From assembly GCF_001314995.1 (NCBI RefSeq), contig NZ_CP012938.1:4278001-4342000 (forward strand): DNA of 64,000 nt, given 5' to 3'. Source of the DNA: Bacteroides ovatus (GTDB taxonomy: Bacteria > Bacteroidota > Bacteroidia > Bacteroidales > Bacteroidaceae). The notes beneath the pieces are model-generated. The model saw only the letters and a list, made by a program, of their open reading frames with translations, was not told where the DNA came from and did no database searches. Position 1 is the first letter of the stretch. Each line of letters opens with the position of its first letter. Position numbers and translations under genes: made by a program. This document shows, one piece after another, positions 17,139 through 24,916 of this stretch.

Positions 17139-20100
17139 TTAGAAGTTAATGCTTGCACCTATGATAAAACTCTTTAATGTGGCTTGTTCTCCGAAATCTG
17201 CTCCGTAGCTGTTGCCTGTCGGATTACTTTCGTATGAGAATTCCGGATCATATCCGGAATATTTGGTCAGTGTAAAAAAGTTGTCGAGAGAAACAAAGAT
17301 GCGAGCTCCCGTTACATGTATTTTTGACAACAGAGAATGAGGAAGGCTATATCCCAATGTGATGGTTTTGAATTTGAAATAAGAAGCATCTTCCAGATAA
17401 CGGGTAGAAACAAGATTGTTTCCGAAACCGCCGGTGAACGTGCCTGCCAAAGTAGGGCGTGGAACAGTGTTGCTAGTTCCTTCTCCCCTCCAGTAATGGT
17501 TGGCGGCATATTTTGATATGTTATAGAATTGTTCCGAATCGACCAGTGTGCCATTTTTGTAACCTTTGATACTGCTGGACGCCAAGCCGAGATGTTCCGT
17601 ACCTTCTGTTCCCCCGCAGCCTTTCCATGCTGACAGGATTTTACCTCCGGCTGCAAATTGGCAGAAAATGGATAAGTCGAAGTTTTTCCAGTTCATAGTC
17701 GAAGTGATACCACCATAAATGTCAGGTGTAACCTTTCCTACATACATGCGGTCATCGTCTGTGATGTCTCCGTCATTGTTGTAGTCAAAGTACTTACAAT
17801 CACCAGCACGTACTCCTTTTGCGTAGAGTTTGCTTGGTACTTCCTGGTCGGTTTGATAAATACCATCCTGACGCAACATATAGAAAGCACTAACCGGTTT
17901 ACCTACCATTAAAGCATGCATTACTTTACCGGTATTGGCACCACCACCGTTGATTTTCATATCAAGTACTCCATCCAATGACAACAGTTTGTTTTTTGTA
18001 TAGGAGAGGTTAGTAGCAAGCTCCCATTTAAAAGGACCATCGAATATTTTACCGCTCACCATCACTTCCAATCCTTTGTTCTCCAGCGAGCCGATATTGG
18101 CTGTCCGGGTAGTATATCCTGTTGTAGCAAGAGTACTGATATTATAAAGTAATCCGCTTGTCTTTTGATAGTATCCGTCTACAGATAGCGCCAGTCGTCC
18201 GTTGAATAGCTCTGCGTTGATTCCGACATTCACCTGATTAGCTTTCTCCCAGATAAGATCCGCAGCATCTGCTCCGATTTTAAAACCGGATGAACCATTA
18301 TAGGAATTTCCTCCCGAAGTTACTAATGACATAGCTGCCCAGTTACTGATACCATCCATACTGCCAGTCTTACCCCAACTGGCTCGTAGCTTTAAGTCAT
18401 TCAGTGGCGTGCCTTTAGGGAAAAAAGGTTCGTTGATAATCCGCCACGCGAAAGAAGCAGAAGGAAATGTTCCATAACGTTTATCTTTTGAGAAACGTGA
18501 AGAACCGTCACGACGCATCGTTACATTTAAGATATAGCGATTATCCCAATTCAGGGCGGCACGTCCGAAATAAGATTCGAGTGCATATGCATTATATCCG
18601 ATACTACCTGCGTAGATGTTAGAACCGGAATTTATCAGACCGAAGCTGGAAGAAGGATAAGCACCGTTTGCGTAATTATCACTGTAAGCTCCAAAAGTTT
18701 CATAGTTATACTCTTCGTATGAGTGACCAAGCATGGCTGAATAAGTCAGTTTATCCCAACTATTTTCATACGAAATTACGTTGTCTATAACATATCGGTA
18801 ACTTACATTTTTCTGTTCGCTAAGTGCACCCCATCCTGCATTTTTGGAACGTGCGTCATGTTTCTCTGAAATTGTTTTCTTTTCTTCATCAAGAATACCG
18901 TATATGCTGAATGAGGGAGTGTATTTGAGTCCTTTGATAGGAGTAATATCAAAACTAAGGGCAGCTACTCCTTGTTTCTTATGTACAGTCCAGTCTTCTT
19001 CATTAATCAGCATAACGGGATTATGACGACATAATTCTGTTGACATCACTGTATAGCCTCCATCTTCCCGATAAGCTCCAATCCATGGTTGTTCTTCACG
19101 GGCAGTACGAATCACTTTCAAACTGGTAGATGACTCTTCCACTTTATCGAAACGGCTGTAAGATCCTGTGAGATTCAGATTCAGTTTAAACCATTTGTTC
19201 AGCTGATGAGTAAATTTTGCCCTTAGGTTGGTTTGCTGGAATCCGCTGGTACGGATGATACCTTGTTGGTCGTTAAATCCCACAGAGGTGAAAAAGGTAG
19301 TTTTCTCATTACCTCCCGAGAGATTGATAGATGCCATAGTAGAGTGTGCTATATCACGTTGAATGAGTCCGAGCCAGTCTGTTTCGGTAATCCGGTCGGG
19401 GATAAAGAATGATTTTGTGTCCTTCTTCTGCACATTCCAATTATCTACGGCTGCTTGCATAGTACGAGTATATTCTGCTACATTTGCCATTGGTATATCG
19501 TTGGCAATCCATCCAAGGCTGTGGCGTACACTGGCATTTACGCGTGTTTTACTGTTGGTGTTTCCCGATTTTGTGGTGATGATGACAACACCGTTGTTAG
19601 CTCGCGAACCATAGATGGCAGCAGCTGAAGCATCTTTCAATACGTCCATGCGTTCGATGTCGTTGGGGTTTAGCATAGGCATTGATTCACTGGGAACTCC
19701 ATCGACCACATACAATGGGGTGCTGTTACCTGTGATGGATGCAATACCGCGTACCCGTACACTCGGTTGTTCACCGGGGGTACCGCTGGCAGAGGCTACA
19801 TTTACACCAGGAGTACGACCTTGCAGCATTTTAGCTACATTGTAGTCACTGCCTTGGTCCAGATCATCCACTTTCAGGCTACTGATAGAAGTAGTTACTA
19901 GTTTTTCGGACTGGGAGCCATAGCCGACTACAACTATCTCATTTAATGCAATGCTACTTTCTTTCAAATATATTTTCAGATTGTTTTTATTGCCGGCTTT
20001 CACTTGTTGTGAGTCAAATCCAATATAAGATACTGTTAGTGGTTGGTTAGGATCTGCTACAATGGTAAAGTTTCCGTTAATATCTGTAATGACTCCGGTT

Positions 20101-20552
20101 CCTTTTCCTTGCATGACATTGGCGCCAATAATAGGAATTCCACTTTCATCTAGTACGGTTCCTTTAATCGCTCTCTTTTCATTACTTCTTTGTTCTGTCT
20201 CCTGCTTTACCAATACGATGGTGTTGTTGGTAAATGAATAAGATATATTCAAAGGAGTAAATACCTGTGAGAGCGCTTCGCTGATAGGTTTCTTTGTGCA
20301 GCTAATTGTCACTTTAGTCTGATCGTTAAGAACATGATTCCGGTATACAAAAGTATATCTCGTTTGCTGTTCTACTTGTTTCATGAAAGTTTTTACCGTG
20401 CCATTTTTGATATGAATGGACACATTTCCTTCTTGGGCAAACACTCCCGAAGGGAATAAAATTATAGCAGCGGATAAAATGGTAAAGTTTCTAAAAATAA
20501 GGCTGTTCCGCAGTTTCCTTCTCAATAAAAATGTTAACTTTGTGATATTCAT
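17139..20552 (-). CDS. SusC/RagA TonB-dependent transporter with STN domain (locus B)
   Basis: The 1137-residue protein has a signal peptide (cleavage near Ala39). An STN domain (about 46-115) follows, then a carboxypeptidase-regulatory-like beta-sandwich (GTVLDESGIPIIGANVMQ, about 130-205), the plug domain and a 22-strand barrel ending in aromatic Phe (ASINF). The STN domain is the part that signals to FecR-type anti-sigma factors, consistent with the sigma/FecR genes just upstream. The protein imports glycan with its SusD partner. ATG 20552 gives a normal signal peptide; the frame also has an ATG at 20594, directly after a strong hairpin. Confidence 0.94.
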   Translation of the reverse strand: MNITKLTFLLRRKLRNSLIFRNFTILSAAIILFPSGVFAQEGNVSIHIKNGTVKTFMKQVEQQTRYTFVYRNHVLNDQTKVTISCTKKPISEALSQVFTPLNISYSFTNNTIVLVKQETEQRSNEKRAIKGTVLDESGIPIIGANVMQGKGTGVITDINGNFTIVADPNQPLTVSYIGFDSQQVKAGNKNNLKIYLKESSIALNEIVVVGYGSQSEKLVTTSISSLKVDDLDQGSDYNVAKMLQGRTPGVNVASASGTPGEQPSVRVRGIASITGNSTPLYVVDGVPSESMPMLNPNDIERMDVLKDASAAAIYGSRANNGVVIITTKSGNTNSKTRVNASVRHSLGWIANDIPMANVAEYTRTMQAAVDNWNVQKKDTKSFFIPDRITETDWLGLIQRDIAHSTMASINLSGGNEKTTFFTSVGFNDQQGIIRTSGFQQTNLRAKFTHQLNKWFKLNLNLTGSYSRFDKVEESSTSLKVIRTAREEQPWIGAYREDGGYTVMSTELCRHNPVMLINEEDWTVHKKQGVAALSFDITPIKGLKYTPSFSIYGILDEEKKTISEKHDARSKNAGWGALSEQKNVSYRYVIDNVISYENSWDKLTYSAMLGHSYEEYNYETFGAYSDNYANGAYPSSSFGLINSGSNIYAGSIGYNAYALESYFGRAALNWDNRYILNVTMRRDGSSRFSKDKRYGTFPSASFAWRIINEPFFPKGTPLNDLKLRASWGKTGSMDGISNWAAMSLVTSGGNSYNGSSGFKIGADAADLIWEKANQVNVGINAELFNGRLALSVDGYYQKTSGLLYNISTLATTGYTTRTANIGSLENKGLEVMVSGKIFDGPFKWELATNLSYTKNKLLSLDGVLDMKINGGGANTGKVMHALMVGKPVSAFYMLRQDGIYQTDQEVPSKLYAKGVRAGDCKYFDYNNDGDITDDDRMYVGKVTPDIYGGITSTMNWKNFDLSIFCQFAAGGKILSAWKGCGGTEGTEHLGLASSSIKGYKNGTLVDSEQFYNISKYAANHYWRGEGTSNTVPRPTLAGTFTGGFGNNLVSTRYLEDASYFKFKTITLGYSLPHSLLSKIHVTGARIFVSLDNFFTLTKYSGYDPEFSYESNPTGNSYGADFGEQATLKSFIIGASINF

Positions 20553-20594
20553 AGTTGATAATGTTTTGATGTATAAAATTTTATCGACTTCCAT

Positions 20595-20626
20595 ACAACC
20601 AAAGGATTGGGCGATTCTTTGGTTGT
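20595..20626 (-). other. Strong hairpin between fecR and susC
   Basis: ACAACCAAAG (20595-20604) pairs perfectly with CTTTGGTTGT (20617-20626), and the stem can extend inward through wobble pairs. It lies in the gap between the FecR stop and the preferred SusC start and lacks a T-run, so it is more likely an mRNA-stability or translation-control element than a terminator. Confidence 0.65.
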
Positions 20627-20678
20627 TCTTTTTTGATTTTAACTACTATGTGTTTTCCATAAGCTCCTTTCTTTTAAA

Positions 20679-21620
20679 TTAGTAAATAGTTATTATATCT
20701 TTATGTATCTCGTACTTAAATCCGTATTGTATGCTTAAGGATCTTATGACATTCTGTATACTTTCGTTTCGGAAAGATCCCGATAGTAAATCTTGTGCGA
20801 TTTGCTTATGATGCAATCTGATTTCCACCCCATACCATCGTTCTATCTGGGCTATTACATCAATTAATGGTGTGGATTCAAAGATGAGGTAATTATCTCT
20901 CCATCCGGCTTCAACATGGGCATCCGCTTTGCTTATTCGTAGTGTTCTGTCCATAGCGGAATAGGTTGCCTTTTGTCCAGGTGAAAGCGTATATTCATGG
21001 GGAAGTGAACCACCTGATATTCTGATTCGTCCGCTAAGTAAAGACGTTTCTACAATGTCTTTTTTATAGGTCTTTACATTGAATGAAGTTCCTACTACTT
21101 CAATTTGCAGATCGTTGATTATTACCTTGAATGGGCAATCGGGATTCTTGGCAACATCGAAAAAGGCTTCTCCTGATAGTTTGACGAGGCGTTGCTTGGA
21201 GTTGTTTACATCATATTCCAGGTTTGTAGCCGCATTTAGATGTACAAATGTACCATCAGGGAGAGCCATTTCTGCTTTACTGCCAGCTCTAACTGTTACA
21301 GCAACCATTTGACTTTCCGGGTTATTCATCCATGTATAAAGTCCAAAAGAGGATGATAGGATGATAGCGATAATGGCAGCATATTTCATATATTGCAGCC
21401 AACGGCGTCTCCAAATGATTTATTGTAGTTCCTTTCGAATTTGCTTTTTCATCATAGGAGGCATCTTTATCTCTACTGTGTCGTTTTCCATATCTATCAT
21501 GGTATTCCATAACTCTTCGTCAGGTATGTTGTTGAGTTCATTTCTGAACTTTCCAATATCGGAAGAGGTGATTCCTTTTTCGATGTACTGGCAATATAAC
21601 TTTTTAAATTGTGGACTCAT
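20679..21620 (-). pseudogene. FecR-type anti-sigma factor interrupted by an in-frame TAA
   Basis: Two open segments lie in the same frame: 21620-21423 encodes the cytoplasmic N-terminal sigma-binding part (starts MSPQFKKLYCQYIEKG), and 21389-20679 encodes the transmembrane helix plus the periplasmic FecR domain. They are separated only by TAA at 21420-21422 followed by ten sense codons (IIWRRRWLQY) that look like the normal positive-inside flank of the membrane helix. The FecR part has LPDGTFVHLNAATNLEYD, GEAFFDVAK, VVGTSFNVKTY, LSPGQKA and the C-terminal DUF4974-like end. One C-to-T change (CAA to TAA) would explain the break. If real, the full anti-sigma factor is not made; the C-terminal part might restart at ATG 21389. 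Confidence 0.85.
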
Positions 21621-21769
21621 ATTATTGGTGTTTCTATAGGTTATACGTAAATACATAAAGGGAGTACTAGACTTTTTTTATGTTGTAGAGCATAGAAAAA
21701 GTTAGGAATAGTAGGTGTTTGTAGAGTTTTGTGGAGTTTTAATTATTCCTACTGAAAGTGTTATTCTTG

Positions 21770-22336
21770 TTACAGGAAGAAAATAAAGAGAATATTATAT
21801 TTCATCATTTCGCTGCGAAGAATCTTCAGGGCGGAAGTCAGATAGTTTTTCACCGTTTGTTCGGAGAGATCCAGTTGTTCGGCTATTTGCTTGATGGGGA
21901 TATGTTTCTCCCTGCTTAATTCATAAATCTCGTGTTCCCGTTGTGACAGAACTTTCTTCGATTGTTGAAGTTGTTGCAGGAATTCGTCGTACAATAAGAT
22001 ATCTTCCGGCGATACGTCAGTTGCCTGGTTCTCGCAATACTCCATAAAGTCTTCGAATTGCAGTTCGTTGACTTGTTTGCGGAAATAATCGATTACCTGA
22101 TGTTTGGCAATAGTGAAAATAAAGGCTTGCAGATTGCCGAAGCTATTCAACTGGTTACGGTTGTCCCATAGGCGTAAAAAGGTATCCTGAACAATATCCT
22201 GTGTCAGGGAACGATTTTTTAGTTGTTTAAGAACAAAGCTGTAAAGTCGGTCGGCATAGGCTTCATAAATCTGTGTAAAAGCCTGGTAGGAGCCGTTGCG
22301 TAGTTCTTTTATGCACTGTATTTCGTCTATTTTCAT
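21770..22336 (-). CDS. ECF-type RNA polymerase sigma factor (locus B)
   Basis: The 188-residue protein has sigma-70 region 2 (YEAYADRLYSFVLKQ..LTQDIVQDTFLRLWDNR) and region 4 (LSQREHEIYELSREKHIPIKQIAEQLDLSEQTVKNYLTSALKIL), with no region 1 or 3, as in extracytoplasmic-function sigma factors of the Bacteroides SusC-linked type. It is upstream of the FecR-type anti-sigma gene and an STN-containing SusC, the classic trans-envelope signalling trio, usually used for host glycans. AAAGG lies directly before the ATG. Because the anti-sigma gene is broken, its activity may be deregulated. Confidence 0.94.
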   Translation of the reverse strand: MKIDEIQCIKELRNGSYQAFTQIYEAYADRLYSFVLKQLKNRSLTQDIVQDTFLRLWDNRNQLNSFGNLQAFIFTIAKHQVIDYFRKQVNELQFEDFMEYCENQATDVSPEDILLYDEFLQQLQQSKKVLSQREHEIYELSREKHIPIKQIAEQLDLSEQTVKNYLTSALKILRSEMMKYNILFIFFL

Positions 22337-22362
22337 CCTTTCTGCAATAGAAGTAGGTCGGG

Positions 22363-22370
22363 CAAATGTA
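22363..22370 (-). promoter_or_regulatory. -7 box of the ECF sigma gene
   Basis: TACATTTG on the minus strand fits TAnnTTTG and lies 26 bases before the ATG at 22336. Confidence 0.6.
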
Positions 22371-22521
22371 CTGAAATAATTTAGAAATCAACAAATCTAT
22401 GTGAATAAATAAAGAGAAACCGATGTCCGGTAGTTGGCAGATGAATTTTATTTTGCAATCATATTACAATCATATATTGAGCTTTATTGTGCCGTCTCTT
22501 GCTTTCCGCTAATTAATTTTG

Positions 22522-22529
22522 TATCTTTA
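22522..22529 (+). promoter_or_regulatory. Probable -7 box of the HU-like gene
   Basis: TATCTTTA differs from TAnnTTTG at the last base. Initiation a few bases downstream would put the whole 22-bp repeat array (22536-22711) in the 5' untranslated leader of the HU-like gene. The rest of the 22337-22730 gap holds only the sigma-gene promoter and AT-rich DNA. Confidence 0.45.
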
Positions 22530-22535
22530 CTGTTT

Positions 22536-22711
22536 TTTACCCTTGTAAAGACAGGTGGTCACCTTATGCAGTGATAAATATCACCTTATAAGGTGACATT
22601 AGGCTGTTTACAAAGTGACTATTGTCCCGTTACAATCGGACAACTATCCGAGTGCATAAACAATGATAAATCTCTGCACTGAAAATCTTTATTCTCTGCA
22701 CTGAAAAATCT
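22536..22711. repeat. Eight-unit, 22-bp phased array of short palindromes in the HU-like gene leader
   Basis: Units begin at 22536, 22558, 22580, 22602, 22624, 22646, 22668 and 22690. The cores differ but several are dyads at the same phase: TTTAC-4-GTAAA in the first, GTCAC..GTGAT in the second, the 16-bp palindrome TCACCTTATAAGGTGA in the third, and GTCC..GGAC in the fifth. The last two share CTCTGCACTGAAAA exactly 22 bases apart. The same period and style recur at 60357-60720. Confidence 0.7.
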
Positions 22712-22730
22712 TAAATATAACAATAAGATT

Positions 22731-23354
22731 ATGGCCTTTTACAATTTAAAGAAGAAGCCTGCCTTGACTACTAAGGAAGGAGAAACGGAAACAATGTATG
22801 CCGACATTGTCTACAGTGGAACGATTCCGGCAGAACGATTGATCCGTGGTGTTGCTAAGAGAACCGGATTTAAGGAAGGAGTGATAGAAGGTATCCTGAT
22901 GGAACTGAAAGACGATGTATTGCAATATCTAGGTGAAGGATACCGCGTCGAATTGGGAGAGTTCGGCTTCTTTTCAGCCAAAGTGAAAGCTTCCCGATTG
23001 GTAGCAAATAAGAATGATATTCGTTCTGAATCCGTAGCTTTCAACGGGGTGAATTTCCGTGCTTCCAAGAGTATGCGTGTGGGTATTCGCGGAGATTTGG
23101 AGCGTAGAAAGTGTGTCGATTTCAACACTTCGCGTAAGTGGGACAGAAACAATCTGGAGAAACTCGTCCTGCAATATATCGGAGAGCATGGCTTCATCAC
23201 AAGAGCCACTTATACGCAACTTACAGGACGCCTGAAGAATACTGCATTGGACGATCTTAAATCTTTTGCAGCCGAAGGCATTATCAAGCGAGAGGGACGG
23301 GGTAATCAGATGCATTTCATTGCACCGCCACGAAAGGAACCGGATGGCGAGTAG
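22731..23354 (+). CDS. HU-like DNA-binding protein with C-terminal winged-helix extension
   Basis: The 207-residue protein begins with an HU/IHF-like fold of the long Bacteroides type (about 1-125; ADIVYSGTIPAERLIRGVAKRTGF, then LGEFGFFSAKVKA). A C-terminal part (about 135-200) follows with a helix-turn-helix look, YTQLTGRLKNTALDDLKSFAAEGIIKREGRG. HU-like proteins bend DNA. In Bacteroides this long class is found in many copies, often at the edge of variable regions. It precedes an AraC regulator and a GC-rich lipoprotein that looks transferred. The leader contains a 22-bp phased palindrome array that could be a binding platform or an RNA structure; both are inference. Confidence 0.85.
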   Translation: MAFYNLKKKPALTTKEGETETMYADIVYSGTIPAERLIRGVAKRTGFKEGVIEGILMELKDDVLQYLGEGYRVELGEFGFFSAKVKASRLVANKNDIRSESVAFNGVNFRASKSMRVGIRGDLERRKCVDFNTSRKWDRNNLEKLVLQYIGEHGFITRATYTQLTGRLKNTALDDLKSFAAEGIIKREGRGNQMHFIAPPRKEPDGE

Positions 23355-23503
23355 TGAAATCTAACGGAATATCGATGGAAACCTTGTCGTACAAGATTGG
23401 AGATTGGGAACAGAACAGAGAAATGAAGAGGTAGTATCTACCCGAATGGATTGAATCAGTGCAAAATGTGGTATAAGTATGATGTATGGCTAAAAAAATA
23501 CAG

Positions 23504-23511
23504 TACCTTTG
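23504..23511 (+). promoter_or_regulatory. -7 box of the AraC-type gene
   Basis: TACCTTTG fits TAnnTTTG, 99 bases before the ATG at 23611. It lies in the 23355-23610 gap, which otherwise shows no feature. Confidence 0.5.
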
Positions 23512-23610
23512 GCTGTGAATACAGGTAAAACGGTGATGAGGTGTCTATGAAACAGCCTTACAGTGGATTTCTCGTCCGAATGTTGTTTGACCGATAACAC
23601 AGACTATAAT

Positions 23611-24708
23611 ATGTTGGATATCATATACTACTTCAATATCTTCGGTTGTCTGACGATGGGGATGGCTCTGCTGTTGATTCAAACAGCCCCACAGCTGATA
23701 AACCCGCACTACCGCAATGCCAAACGATTCCTGGGTATTGCATCGATTATCGTGGCTCTGTGCAATGCGCTTATCCTTTACAACAGGGTACAGGAGAGCG
23801 TTGCCGAAATATTTGCAATGCCTGTGCTCGTTGCGGCACAGTTGCAGGCGGCGCTTTTTACTTTTATCGTACTGATACTTTTTCATTCACCATACGTTTG
23901 CCGGCGAAATATTTTGCGACACCTCTGCCCGACATTGTTTTTTGTGGGACTCTATCTATTAACGATACTTCTATTTCCTGATGTGAGGATCTATTCGGTG
24001 GATGAGTATATAGCGAATATCACGAATCCGGTTCTTTTGTTAAGAACTGTATTTGCGGCTACTTATCTGACGCAGATCGTGATTTACGTCCGTTTATTCC
24101 GGCGTGAGCAACGGAATTATATGGCCAAGATTGAGAACTATTTCTCCGACACCGACAAATATGAATTCCGGTGGGCTTCGAGACTGTTCTACGAGGCTGC
24201 CTGTATCGGCGCCGTTCTGGTGTTCAGTATATTCCCTGCCCCGTTATTCGACGGAATAATTACGGTGGTGGTTACAGTGTACTACTTTAACTTTGGAGTG
24301 AGGTATATCAACTACCAATACAAACTTTACTATGAGGCTTTGCCCGCGATAGAGGAGAAGGAAGAATCGCAGCCGACAAAGGAGAGTGAAGGAGACAGGG
24401 AACTGGAAGATGAAATGGCAAAACTATTATTGTATCTCCAGCAGGGTGTTGTGCTGGGCGACTATGCCGAGGCTCTGCATATTCCGGAACGGAAACTATC
24501 TGTATTCATCAATTCGACTTACGGGGTGAGTTTCAAACGTTGGGTGAACAATAAACGGGTAGAATACGCCACAGAGCAAATGGCGAAACATCCGGATTAT
24601 ACAATGGAGAGAATTGCCGAGCTTTCGGGTTTTGCCCACAAAAGCCATTTCTGTAAAATTTTCCGGGAGATAACGGGGGGATCTTTTACCGAGTACAAAA
24701 ATAGATAA
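23611..24708 (+). CDS. Membrane-anchored AraC-family transcriptional regulator
   Basis: The 365-residue protein has an N-terminal half with about six to seven hydrophobic helices (about 1-245) and an AraC/XylS DNA-binding domain at the C-terminus. The latter has two helix-turn-helices: GDYAEALHIPERKLSVFINSTYG and MERIAELSGFAHKSHFCKIFREITGGSF. This layout suggests a membrane-embedded sensor linked directly to transcription. I prefer ATG 23611 (MLDIIYYFNIFG) over GTG 23563, because the upstream residues are polar and precede the first membrane helix. The next gene is the GC-rich lipoprotein, with an inverted repeat upstream of its promoter that could be this regulator's site. Confidence 0.87.
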   Translation: MLDIIYYFNIFGCLTMGMALLLIQTAPQLINPHYRNAKRFLGIASIIVALCNALILYNRVQESVAEIFAMPVLVAAQLQAALFTFIVLILFHSPYVCRRNILRHLCPTLFFVGLYLLTILLFPDVRIYSVDEYIANITNPVLLLRTVFAATYLTQIVIYVRLFRREQRNYMAKIENYFSDTDKYEFRWASRLFYEAACIGAVLVFSIFPAPLFDGIITVVVTVYYFNFGVRYINYQYKLYYEALPAIEEKEESQPTKESEGDRELEDEMAKLLLYLQQGVVLGDYAEALHIPERKLSVFINSTYGVSFKRWVNNKRVEYATEQMAKHPDYTMERIAELSGFAHKSHFCKIFREITGGSFTEYKNR

Positions 24709-24782
24709 TACCTCCAAGCTGTTGTATATTTGGCGATACAGCTTGTTCCAACATACAATAAATCCACAAAAAACACTTGTGT

Positions 24783-24848
24783 TGCACGTTTCGACGTCAG
24801 ATATGCGTAAACGTGCACCAATCATCCAAAATTTTCATTATATTTTTG
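24783..24848 (+). promoter_or_regulatory. Inverted repeat and -7 box before the leucine-rich-repeat lipoprotein gene
   Basis: TGCACGTTT (24783-24791) and AAACGTGCA (24809-24817) are perfect 9-bp inverted arms. They lie just upstream of where a -33 box would be for the -7 box TATTTTTG at 24841-24848. This spacing fits an activator site, perhaps for the adjacent AraC protein; alternatively the dyad is the AraC gene terminator. Confidence 0.5.
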
Positions 24849-24916
24849 CTGCGTAGGGCATAAACCGCTCTGCGCTTTTTTGTTTTCCCATGAATATTAA
24901 TCAAATATAAAACAAC

